This document shows, one piece after another, positions 54,959-62,518 of a DNA stretch of 64,000 bases (position 1 is its first letter; every line of letters begins with the position of its first letter). The position numbers and the translations under genes were made by a program. This stretch comes from Arcobacter caeni. Lineage in GTDB: Bacteria > Campylobacterota > Campylobacteria > Campylobacterales > Arcobacteraceae. Below the pieces are notes generated by a model, which did not search any database, had not been told where the DNA came from, and saw nothing but the letters and a program-made list of their open reading frames with translations. The DNA is taken from assembly GCF_003063245.1 (NCBI RefSeq), contig NZ_MUXE01000005.1, forward strand, positions 84,888-148,887, given 5' to 3'.

Positions 54959-56425
54959 TTATCCTAGAATTTTTATTGCTTCATTAAAATTCTTTTCATC
55001 GCCATAAAAATACTCTTCAAGTAATGGTTTGATTTTATACTCTTTTACAAACTCTAAATCATTATCATCAACAATTTTCATCAAGTAACTATGCCCTAGT
55101 TGATAATCTTCATTTATCGTATTTGAAATATGGTCATTTAACTTTTTCATTAAATCTTTTGCTTTTTCATTTTTTACTAAATCTAAATTAGGTTTCATTT
55201 TCAAAAATGTGAATCTTCTTCTTAATGCTATATCAATAGTTGCAATAGATTTATCAGTTGAGTTCATAGTAGCTATGATATATAAGTTAGATGGGATTTT
55301 AAACTTCTCTTTTGAATAAGGAAGTGTTACTTCATAGATATCTCTTTTATCTTCTTCTATAAGTGTGATAAGTTCTCCAAAAATTTTAGAAATATTTCCT
55401 CTGTTTATTTCATCTATTACTATATAGAAATTTTTTTGTTCTATTTTTTCTACTTTTGTTTTATTTTTCAATTTTAATAATTCTTCTAATAATGGATTAT
55501 AGTATGGAGCTAAGCCACCATTAACAATAATGTTTATTCCTTCATAATACATTTTTTCTAAAGTTTTTATCGCTAAAGTATGAGATTTATCACCATTTTG
55601 CTTTTCAAAGTATATTGTTTTATCATTGTAATCATAAATATTATAAAAACTATTATTTCTTTTTAAATGAATTTTCACATTTTCTTGATTTTCAATCTTC
55701 TCTTTTAATAATAAATTCAATGCATCAATAAACAAAACTTCTTTATTATCAAATGATTTTAATAAATTTATTTTTGCTTCATCACAAAGTATTTTAAATA
55801 TTCCATCTTCTAGTTTTATGTTTCCATTATCTTGTGGTCTAAACCCTTCAATAAAATCTTCATAAGAGTAGCTTTGATGAAATGTTACAAACTCTATTCT
55901 TTTTTCATTTTTTATAGTTTCAAAAATTGAATTATCAAAATTATTTGTAGTATCATTTTTTGAGATTGTATCAAAGATAGTTTTTTCATTCTCAATATTT
56001 TCTATCATAGTAATCAATCTTTTATAATTATGAGTTTTACCAACACCTGGTGCACCATAAAGCATTATGTTTTTTGTTTTCATATTTTTACTTTTTTGAA
56101 AAACTTCATTTTTTTCAATTTTATATTCATTATTTACAACTTCAATATCATCAAATGATTTTTTCCCTTCTAAATATTCTAAAATAATTGGTGTATATGA
56201 ATTATAATTTCCTTCCCCTTCTTCTAAATACTTTTCAATTTCATTTTTTGAAATTGTCATTGGAGTAGATTTTTCAGTAAAAGGATATACTCGTATATTA
56301 TCATTATGTTGAATAATTTTAAAAGGTTTATTTTCTACAGTTTTAAGAACATGATATTTTTTATCTGTTAATTTATATAACTTATTTTTAATTTCATCGT
56401 AACTTTTTTCTAATTCTTTATCCAT
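54959..56425 (-). CDS. mcrB: McrB-like AAA+ GTPase subunit
   Basis: A 488-residue motor subunit of an McrBC-type restriction system. The AAA+ core has Walker A LYGAPGVGKTHNYKR (about 128), the FVTFHQSYSYEDFIEG segment, Walker B VIDEINRGNISKIFGEL (about 337) and TMNSTDKSIATIDIALRRRF (about 388), all typical of McrB. The N-terminal about 110 residues, where DNA specificity resides, are unlike E. coli McrB. The substrate modification is therefore unknown. It overlaps mcrC by 8 bp and lies downstream of it, the reverse of the usual order. Confidence 0.9.
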   Translation of the reverse strand: MDKELEKSYDEIKNKLYKLTDKKYHVLKTVENKPFKIIQHNDNIRVYPFTEKSTPMTISKNEIEKYLEEGEGNYNSYTPIILEYLEGKKSFDDIEVVNNEYKIEKNEVFQKSKNMKTKNIMLYGAPGVGKTHNYKRLITMIENIENEKTIFDTISKNDTTNNFDNSIFETIKNEKRIEFVTFHQSYSYEDFIEGFRPQDNGNIKLEDGIFKILCDEAKINLLKSFDNKEVLFIDALNLLLKEKIENQENVKIHLKRNNSFYNIYDYNDKTIYFEKQNGDKSHTLAIKTLEKMYYEGINIIVNGGLAPYYNPLLEELLKLKNKTKVEKIEQKNFYIVIDEINRGNISKIFGELITLIEEDKRDIYEVTLPYSKEKFKIPSNLYIIATMNSTDKSIATIDIALRRRFTFLKMKPNLDLVKNEKAKDLMKKLNDHISNTINEDYQLGHSYLMKIVDDNDLEFVKEYKIKPLLEEYFYGDEKNFNEAIKILG

Positions 56426-57557
56426 TTAATTTATCCACCTTATTTTTAATTTCATATATATACTCTTTATATTTATTCCCACTAAAATTCAAATTAACTG
56501 TTCTTATTTTTAAATTTACCTTTTTAACTTTTCCTAAAACTAAATCATATTTTATTTCATCCAAATGTCTAGGGTACAAAAGCATCACATTATCAACTCC
56601 ATAATTTACGCCATAAGCAAAAGCTTGGAGTTTATCACTTTGTTTTATATCTTCTATTGATTTGATTTTTTTATATTTTGTATCTATTATTTGGTTTTTT
56701 AGTATTATATCTGGCTTTAATATCAAATCATTGAAATTATCTTGATTTTGTATTTTTGCATTATCATCTAATTCTTTTACAATTTTAGCTATAAACTTCT
56801 CAAACAATATATTCATATCAAACAAAAAAGCAAATGATTTTTTATCTTGACTAAACAGTGGAATTGATTGTTTCAAAAGTAAAATAGCTATTTCAAAGCT
56901 GGTTTTAAATCTTTGATTTAATCTATTGAACGGAATCCTATCCAATTTATTTATATCTATTTGCTTATATTCAACTTCATCAAATATTAGTTCGCACTGT
57001 TTTAAAAGCTTTTTATTTTTTACAAATTTTTGTAAATATTTTACAGAATATAAAAAGAATTGATTTAAACTATTATTTGGACTAAATTCATCATATTCAC
57101 AATAGATTTTGTTTTTTGTGAAGTTGTATTTTAAATTTTCATTTATTAGATATTTTCCTTTTAAAACTGGAAGATTATCTTGTTGTGTCAAATACTCTTT
57201 ATAAAGTCCCTTTTTTAATTCACTTAAAAGATTTAATGCAAACATTTGAACAAATACTTCTAAAATAGAATGTTTATCATTTTTACAAGAAGCAATTTGT
57301 TCATTCGAAAGTTTTATGTCATAAGCATACATCAACATATAAATAAAAATATTTAGATTTTGTTCATTATTATGATTTACAATTTTTGGTAAGATATAAA
57401 AATCTTGATTATCAAAATTTAAGACTCCACAATATTGTCTAGCTTTTAAAATTTTCCAATCTAATTTAAAGTATTGATGAAGAACTGGATTATTTATAAT
57501 ATGTGTTTTTAACTCTTCATCTTTTATTTCTTCGTATTCATATATTATGTTTAGCAT
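56418..57557 (-). CDS. mcrC: McrC-like endonuclease subunit
   Basis: A 379-residue protein of the McrC family: an N-terminal McrB-binding region and a C-terminal PD-(D/E)xK nuclease with LKPDIIL (about 281) and DTKYK (about 296). Such subunits cut modified DNA once McrB translocates. The ATG overlaps the TAA of an upstream 13-codon mini-ORF (TAATG), which has its own ribosome-binding site and derives from the repeated start of the MazG-like gene. Confidence 0.88.
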   Translation of the reverse strand: MLNIIYEYEEIKDEELKTHIINNPVLHQYFKLDWKILKARQYCGVLNFDNQDFYILPKIVNHNNEQNLNIFIYMLMYAYDIKLSNEQIASCKNDKHSILEVFVQMFALNLLSELKKGLYKEYLTQQDNLPVLKGKYLINENLKYNFTKNKIYCEYDEFSPNNSLNQFFLYSVKYLQKFVKNKKLLKQCELIFDEVEYKQIDINKLDRIPFNRLNQRFKTSFEIAILLLKQSIPLFSQDKKSFAFLFDMNILFEKFIAKIVKELDDNAKIQNQDNFNDLILKPDIILKNQIIDTKYKKIKSIEDIKQSDKLQAFAYGVNYGVDNVMLLYPRHLDEIKYDLVLGKVKKVNLKIRTVNLNFSGNKYKEYIYEIKNKVDKLNG

Positions 57558-57598
57558 TATAGATTATATTTATTCTTTCTTATTTTTTGTATGTTCAT
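57557..57598 (-). other. 13-codon leader mini-ORF, duplicated start of MazG-like gene
   Basis: Minus-strand ORF MNIQKIRKNKYNL. The first six residues equal those of the MazG-like protein (MNIQKI). AAGGAA lies upstream, and the TAA overlaps the mcrC ATG. It probably initiates ribosomes that pass to mcrC by termination-reinitiation. Confidence 0.6.
57581..57598. repeat. 18-bp direct repeat, right copy (upstream of mcrC)
   Basis: TATTTTTTGTATGTTCAT, identical to 53947-53964. The two copies bound mcrC, mcrB and the DUF1016 gene (3.6 kb). Confidence 0.85.
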
Positions 57599-57604
57599 AT
57601 ACTA

Positions 57605-58441
57605 TTATTCCTTATTCTCTTTTTTATGTTCCAATAAAGTTTTTGCATTTGTATTTGTTACTACTTTTTTTCCTGTTTTTGCTTCAAGTTCGGCTCTTGC
57701 AACTTTTGCAACATTACCACCTTGTTTTGCTATATCTTGGCTTTCTTCAAAATTTACGGGATTTATGACTTCTGAAATATCTTTTGTTGAAGCTTCTGCT
57801 AACATATTTAAAATTAGCTCTGTATTTGTCATATTATCTCTTAGGTTCTCTTTTTTTAGACCTTTTAGGACTTTATACTCTTTTGTAGTTTTTTCAGCCC
57901 AAGTTTTTGTGATAATATCTGTAAGTGTTGCAAATTGAACGCCCTCTTCAACTCCTACTCTTTTCCATTCATCTGTGAGTTCTTTTCGTATTTCAATACT
58001 TTTGAGTCTTTGGTTTATCCAATTTTCACTATATCCTAACTCAAGATATTGTTTTAAAGCTCTATCAATACTTAATTCAGGGTCACTTAATTCATCTAAT
58101 CTTTCACTAGCAACTCTTGCAAGCCATAGTTTAAAAGGTTCCGCTTTTGGTGATGGAATAGATTGAATAAGTCTGAAAAGTTGCTCTGTATCTGCAACAT
58201 CTGTAAGTCTCATTTTTCCATCATCGGCTTTCATTTTCAAACCGTGACAATTTGTCACAGTTTCATTTCCTTCAGCTTTTAGTCTTTGTTTTAACTTTCT
58301 CCAATAAGCACCAGAATCAACGCTTTGCGTCAAAACTTCAACTACATCTACAATTGATATATACCATTTCTCTTGTTCTTCATCCCAAAGAGTTCTTACT
58401 TGTTTCTCTTCAAAAAGTTTGATTGATTCGTGTGATTTCAT
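57605..58441 (-). CDS. Bro-N/antirepressor-type protein
   Basis: A 278-residue protein whose N-terminal part (VRTLWDEEQEKWYISIVDVV, then SGAYWRKLKQRL and FRLIQSIPSPKAEPFKLWLA) matches Bro-N, a DNA-binding domain of phage antirepressors and virus proteins. The C-terminal half is helical and ends in a conserved-looking AKQGGNVAKVARAELEAKTG. Related chromosomal genes occur in genomic islands and near defence genes. It has its own promoter, separate from hypD, and is first in the run Bro-N, mcrC, mcrB, DUF1016, MazG-like, hypE. Confidence 0.78.
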   Translation of the reverse strand: MKSHESIKLFEEKQVRTLWDEEQEKWYISIVDVVEVLTQSVDSGAYWRKLKQRLKAEGNETVTNCHGLKMKADDGKMRLTDVADTEQLFRLIQSIPSPKAEPFKLWLARVASERLDELSDPELSIDRALKQYLELGYSENWINQRLKSIEIRKELTDEWKRVGVEEGVQFATLTDIITKTWAEKTTKEYKVLKGLKKENLRDNMTNTELILNMLAEASTKDISEVINPVNFEESQDIAKQGGNVAKVARAELEAKTGKKVVTNTNAKTLLEHKKENKE

Positions 58442-58476
58442 CTCTTACTCACTTATGATTGATATTTCATTTGTGT

Positions 58477-58482
58477 ATTATA
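58477..58482 (-). promoter_or_regulatory. -10 element for Bro-N gene (internal promoter of hyp locus)
   Basis: Minus-strand AAGTATAAT, 36 bp upstream of the Bro-N ATG and just past the hypD stop. It could drive the island and the downstream hypE, hypX and hypA. Confidence 0.45.
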
Positions 58483-58491
58483 CTTATAAAT

Positions 58492-59640
58492 TTAAATCAA
58501 ATTCCCATACTTATAATAAGCAGCACAAGCGCCCTCACTACTAACCATACAAGAGCCAACTGGTTTTGTTGGTTTACAGGCATTTCCGAAGATTGTACAA
58601 TCTGGTGGATTTGCTATTCCTCTTAAAATATCACCACAAATACAAAGTTTATGGTCTTCTATTTCTTCAAGTGGTAAAACATCTTTGTAGATTACTTTTG
58701 CGTTGTATTTTGCATATTCATCTTTTAATTCTAATCCGCTTTTTGGAATATTTCCTAAACCTCGCCATTTGAACATACATTTTGTAAAGTATTTATTCAT
58801 TAACTCTTGAGCTTTTTCATTTCCATCATAAGAAACCAATCTTTTATATTCTATTTCTAACTCACATCTATTTTCTATAAACTGTTTTATTATCATAGAA
58901 ATAGCTTGCATCACATCAACGGGTTCAAATCCTGAAACTACAACTGGTCTTTTATAATCTTTTGGAAACTCTTCATAAATCTTACTTCCACTAATAACAC
59001 TCACATGTGATGGTCCTAAAAATGCATCGATTTTATTATTATAAGAATCCACATGTTCATCTCTACTATCTATTAATTCTCGCATAACCTCAGGAACTGT
59101 TACATGGTTTATATGAAAAGCTATGTTTTTTATATCTTGTTTTATTACTGCTTGTAAAAGTGCAGCGGTCATGGGTGTTGTTGTTTCAAATCCAATGGCA
59201 AAAAAGATAACTCTTTTATTTGGATTTTCATTTGCTATTTTTATGCAATCCATAGGAGAATAGACAAACCTTACATCAGCACCTTTGCTTCTTGCATCTT
59301 GTAAACTTCCACGACTTCCTGGAACTTTTATCATATCTCCCAAAGTTACAAGGATTACATTTTCTTGCAAACTAAGAATATACGCATGATCAATTCTCTC
59401 TTTTGGCATAATACAAACAGGGCAACCAGGACCATGAATAAACTTGATGTTTGAGGGAAGAAGTTGAGGCAGACCGTATTTCATAATAGTGTGTGTGTGA
59501 CCTCCACAAACTTCCATTATGTTTATATCACGACCAAGTTTTTTAGCATCTTCTTGGATGATTTTTTGATAAGCTTTTATGGTTTTTGCATCTCTAAAAC
59601 CATCATATAAATCTTTTAGTTGTAGTTCTTTTTCCATCAT
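58492..59640 (-). CDS. hypD: Hydrogenase maturation protein HypD
   Basis: A 382-residue iron-sulfur protein with MEVCGGHTHTIMKYGL, the GPGCPVC motif and C-terminal cysteines (CICGDI, FGNACKP) for the [4Fe-4S] cluster. With HypC it holds iron while cyanide and CO ligands are added. The ATG at 59638-59640, one base after the hypC stop, is preferred to an upstream TTG inside hypC. It is the last intact hyp gene before the island. Confidence 0.95.
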   Translation of the reverse strand: MMEKELQLKDLYDGFRDAKTIKAYQKIIQEDAKKLGRDINIMEVCGGHTHTIMKYGLPQLLPSNIKFIHGPGCPVCIMPKERIDHAYILSLQENVILVTLGDMIKVPGSRGSLQDARSKGADVRFVYSPMDCIKIANENPNKRVIFFAIGFETTTPMTAALLQAVIKQDIKNIAFHINHVTVPEVMRELIDSRDEHVDSYNNKIDAFLGPSHVSVISGSKIYEEFPKDYKRPVVVSGFEPVDVMQAISMIIKQFIENRCELEIEYKRLVSYDGNEKAQELMNKYFTKCMFKWRGLGNIPKSGLELKDEYAKYNAKVIYKDVLPLEEIEDHKLCICGDILRGIANPPDCTIFGNACKPTKPVGSCMVSSEGACAAYYKYGNLI

Positions 59641-59641
59641 A

Positions 59642-59923
59642 TTATCTATTTGGACAATTTTCAGATTCCAAAATAGCATCTAATCTATCTTGTTCTTCCA
59701 TTTTATCTATGATTTCTCTATAAACTTTCAAAGATTCTAAAGCATCCTCTTCGTCAATCTTATTCATAGCAAAACCAATATGAATTAAAACATAATCACC
59801 AATAACCACATCTTGATCAATCAAATCCAAACTTGAACCTCGTTCAACTCCCATAGTATCAACTACACAAGTGTTCATTTCAAGGTCTATACTTTTTATT
59901 TTTGAAGGTATTGATAAACACAT
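59642..59923 (-). CDS. hypC: Hydrogenase assembly chaperone HypC
   Basis: A 93-residue HypC/HupF chaperone with the essential N-terminal Cys (MCLSIPSKI) and the YVLIHIGFAMNKIDEEDA segment. It carries the Fe(CN)2CO unit to the hydrogenase large subunit and partners HypD. Lies 4 bp after hypB. Confidence 0.96.
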   Translation of the reverse strand: MCLSIPSKIKSIDLEMNTCVVDTMGVERGSSLDLIDQDVVIGDYVLIHIGFAMNKIDEEDALESLKVYREIIDKMEEQDRLDAILESENCPNR

Positions 59924-59927
59924 AAAC

Positions 59928-60749
59928 TTATCTCATCTTTCTTTTGAAATTTATCCAATCAATTACTGCTTGAAGTGAATCTTTATCTTTGATATTTACT
60001 TCTAAAATATCAACATTTGGTTTTAGTTTTCTAGCTTCATTTTTCTCTTTTTGAATATCATAATCAAAATAAGGAAGTAAATCTGTTTTTGTAATAAGGA
60101 TTAAATCTGCAGTTCTAAACATAACAGGATATTTAACTATTTTATCTTCACCCTCAGGAACTGAAACAAGAACAATATTTAAGTGAGTTCCCACATCATA
60201 AGAAGCAGGACAAACCAGATTTCCAACATTTTCCACAAAACAAACATCAATATCAGCTAATTTAATATCATGTAAACCTTTGTGAACCATAAAAGCATCA
60301 AGGTGACAAGCACTTCCTGTTTGTATTTGAACTGCATTTATTCCTTTGGCTTTTAATCTATCAGCATCCCTTGAAGTTTCTAAATCACCCTCAACAACTG
60401 CAAATTTAAAATCAGCCATATCAGCAATATGCTCCAAAAGTGTTGTTTTTCCACTTCCAGGACTTGACATAAGATTTATTCCTAAAACTTTATGTGAATC
60501 AAAATGCGCTCTATTATGAGAAGCTTCATGGTCATTTTTATCAAGTATTTTTTGAATAACTGAAATTGTTTTTGCATCGTTTAATTGTGGGTTATGATGT
60601 AGAGTTTCGTGAGCTGCTTGGTGATTTGTACTCCAAGTTGTATTATTGTGTGTATGGTCGTGGTCGTGAACCATTCCATGTTCGTGTTCATCGTGGTGAT
60701 GATGGTGTTTTTCAAGTCCAGCTATTGAGCAACCGCAATCTTTACACAT
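59928..60749 (-). CDS. hypB: Hydrogenase nickel-insertion GTPase HypB
   Basis: A 273-residue SIMIBI GTPase. The N-terminus has a CKDCGC high-affinity nickel site and a His-rich stretch (HHHHHDEHEH), the nickel store found in many HypB proteins. The G domain has the P-loop SSPGSGKTTLLE (about 95), a VEGD switch, the metal-site CHLD and the LITKTDLLP guanine motif. It is first of the hyp genes here; a nested inverted repeat lies just upstream. Confidence 0.96.
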   Translation of the reverse strand: MCKDCGCSIAGLEKHHHHHDEHEHGMVHDHDHTHNNTTWSTNHQAAHETLHHNPQLNDAKTISVIQKILDKNDHEASHNRAHFDSHKVLGINLMSSPGSGKTTLLEHIADMADFKFAVVEGDLETSRDADRLKAKGINAVQIQTGSACHLDAFMVHKGLHDIKLADIDVCFVENVGNLVCPASYDVGTHLNIVLVSVPEGEDKIVKYPVMFRTADLILITKTDLLPYFDYDIQKEKNEARKLKPNVDILEVNIKDKDSLQAVIDWINFKRKMR

Positions 60750-60765
60750 AGGTTTTCCTTTTTGT

Positions 60766-60808
60766 TTAAACTATTTTTGTGAATGTTTATTCATTTTAAA
60801 TAGTTTAA
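60766..60808. promoter_or_regulatory. Nested inverted repeat upstream of hypB
   Basis: Perfect 11-bp arms TTAAACTATTT (60766-60776) and AAATAGTTTAA (60798-60808) around inner arms TGAAT (60780-60784) and ATTCA (60789-60793). It ends 17 bp before the hypB ATG. No T-tract follows on the minus strand, so an operator or leader element fits better than a terminator. Confidence 0.55.
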
Positions 60809-60875
60809 CTCAAAAAGTCTAAATGTCCTATAATTTTAATTTGCAGTTAGTTATTTTTGGAACTAAATTTGATTT

Positions 60876-61406
60876 CTAGTTTAATCTACTTAGAAACTCT
60901 TGAAATTTATCCAAAGATTTTTCTTTTATAGACCATTGTTTTAAATCTTCAATATCAACATCATTTTTATTTGCTACCCAAATTGCTTGAGTCAAGCTTG
61001 GGTTATCATCCCAATGATAAAAAGCTGCTAATCTATCTTTCACACAATCAGTTGCAGTTAAAAGTTTCAAAACTCCATATTTAGTAACTATTTCTTCTAT
61101 TTTTTTAACATCACTATCTCCCACACCTAAAGGTCCAGATGGAAATTCTATAAAATATTTAGTATCCAAATGAGTAAAATACTTACCTTCTTCTTTAAAA
61201 CCTAAATTTTCCATAACTTTCTTTATTTTAAAGAAAGTGTCATTGTACCTATTTATCAAATCCAAATCATAAGAAGTATAATCACCTCGACTATATATCT
61301 CAACGCATGAACCACCTGATAATACCACATCAATATTCTCTTTTTCAAGTTCACTACAAACATATGAAGCTAATTCTATCATAGTCATATTTTTAATATC
61401 TATCAT
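60876..61406 (-). CDS. Nucleotidyltransferase (AbiEii-like), possible toxin
   Basis: A 176-residue protein of the nucleotidyltransferase superfamily. The active-site pattern is VVLSGGSCVEIYSRG then SYDLDLI, giving GGS and DLD (two metal-binding Asp). Such stand-alone NTases are the toxin partners in AbiE/MenAT-type modules, or MNT-type antitoxins in others. It overlaps the upstream winged-helix gene by 4 bp (ATGA). Toxin status is inference. Confidence 0.72.
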   Translation of the reverse strand: MIDIKNMTMIELASYVCSELEKENIDVVLSGGSCVEIYSRGDYTSYDLDLINRYNDTFFKIKKVMENLGFKEEGKYFTHLDTKYFIEFPSGPLGVGDSDVKKIEEIVTKYGVLKLLTATDCVKDRLAAFYHWDDNPSLTQAIWVANKNDVDIEDLKQWSIKEKSLDKFQEFLSRLN

Positions 61407-61732
61407 AGAGGTTTACCTTGTCTTCTTGGTCTTTTTCTTATCATAATAAGATTCTCTTTTAATTCAGGTTTATAAAATTCTCTTGCTTTTAACAGTAATG
61501 CTTTTAATTCTTCCAAAAAAGCATATCTTGGATTAAAACTATAAACAATAGTTCTTCCAACATTTTGACTCACTAAAACTCCACCAAATTCAAGTTTCTC
61601 AAGTTGTTTTTGGATAGGGTCAAGTCCTATTAAATAGAAGTTTTTAATTTGAGTTGCATAACCTGTATCATTTGCTAATATAAACTGTAAAACTTGTTCT
61701 CTACATTTACTTCCAAAAAGTACACTTAACAT
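61403..61732 (-). CDS. Winged-helix regulator paired with nucleotidyltransferase
   Basis: A 109-residue protein with an ArsR/MarR-like winged helix: LFGSKCREQVLQFILAND, a recognition region with LDPIQKQLEKLEFGGVLVS, and the wing VGRTIVYSFNPRY. The tail is basic (MIRKRPRRQGK). Winged-helix plus nucleotidyltransferase pairs occur as toxin-antitoxin modules in which the regulator represses its own promoter. The promoter here carries a palindrome that fits this. Confidence 0.75.
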   Translation of the reverse strand: MLSVLFGSKCREQVLQFILANDTGYATQIKNFYLIGLDPIQKQLEKLEFGGVLVSQNVGRTIVYSFNPRYAFLEELKALLLKAREFYKPELKENLIMIRKRPRRQGKPL

Positions 61733-61745
61733 ACTATGTATTCCT

Positions 61746-61782
61746 TATAATATATATTGTAGGTATTATAACATATATTATA
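61746..61782 (-). promoter_or_regulatory. Palindromic promoter/operator of the wHTH-NTase pair
   Basis: Inverted arms TATAATATAT (61746-61755) and ATATATTATA (61773-61782), with CC and GG beyond, surround a TGTTATAAT -10 element (hexamer 61765-61770, minus strand). A protein bound here would block RNA polymerase. Confidence 0.5.
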
Positions 61783-61834
61783 GGTTAAACTATTAATTAA
61801 TCTAAACAAAATGCAAAGATGATAAAATACCACC

Positions 61835-62467
61835 ATGATTTGTCAAAACTGCAATAACACAACTTTTTATTCTTTAGCAAATGATTATATCAAATGTAAA
61901 ACTTGTGCAAAAAAATATTCTTTGAAAAAACTTCAAAAAGATGATTTGATTATCATAAAATTTTGCGAAAATAAAAATGCTCTTGAAGTATCAAAAGAGT
62001 TACAAATAAACTACAAAACCGTAAAAGATAGATTTGATATTTTTAGAAAAAAAATAGCTTTATTTTTAGAACAAGAATACAACAATTCAGTCAAAGATTA
62101 CAATGAATACGAAGAATTTTATTATATAAAAGAGCGAGAAAAAAAGAAAAAGAAAAAATCTTTAAGTGAATCTATAAATATCATGGGATTTTATTCAAAT
62201 GAAAAAGTATATACACTTTTGATGCCAAAAATCGGCAGACGAGCTTTTGATATTGAAGATGGTTTTATTCAATATCTAAACTGGAATAAAATTCATTCTT
62301 TAAACTCCCACCAAACAAACCTAAATATATTTTGGAAGTTTTTAGAAGATAATCTAAAAAAATACAAAGGTTTTGATGAAAATAACTTCTTTTACTATTT
62401 AAAAGAGAGTGAATTTAGGTTTAATTACTCAAAAAATGAACAAATTGAGATTTTGAGGAATCTTTAA
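61835..62467 (+). CDS. Shortened IS1595-type transposase-like protein
   Basis: A 210-residue protein with an N-terminal zinc ribbon (CQNCNN, CKTCAKKYS), a helix-turn-helix (LEVSKELQINYKTVKDRF) and a C-terminal block LNIFWKFLEDNLKKYKG and FFYYLKESEFRFNY that matches the end of IS1595/ISXO2 transposases. The middle is about 80-100 residues shorter than in active enzymes, and the DDE/N residues are not evident. No terminal inverted repeats were found. It is a decayed or domesticated transposase; the frame is open, which favours the latter. Confidence 0.68.
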   Translation: MICQNCNNTTFYSLANDYIKCKTCAKKYSLKKLQKDDLIIIKFCENKNALEVSKELQINYKTVKDRFDIFRKKIALFLEQEYNNSVKDYNEYEEFYYIKEREKKKKKKSLSESINIMGFYSNEKVYTLLMPKIGRRAFDIEDGFIQYLNWNKIHSLNSHQTNLNIFWKFLEDNLKKYKGFDENNFFYYLKESEFRFNYSKNEQIEILRNL

Positions 62468-62518
62468 AATTCAAACTCTATTTTAATTTATTTTAAATAA
62501 GCTTAACTACAATACGAA

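Noticed and set aside
60621..60720. Short CAT/GTG-rich repetitive DNA as a possible repeat array
   Set aside because: It is the coding sequence of the His-rich nickel-storage stretch of HypB.
60766..60808. Inverted repeat before hypB as a Rho-independent terminator
   Set aside because: No T-tract follows on the minus strand; the sequence after it reads AAACAAAAAGG. Kept as an operator or leader element.
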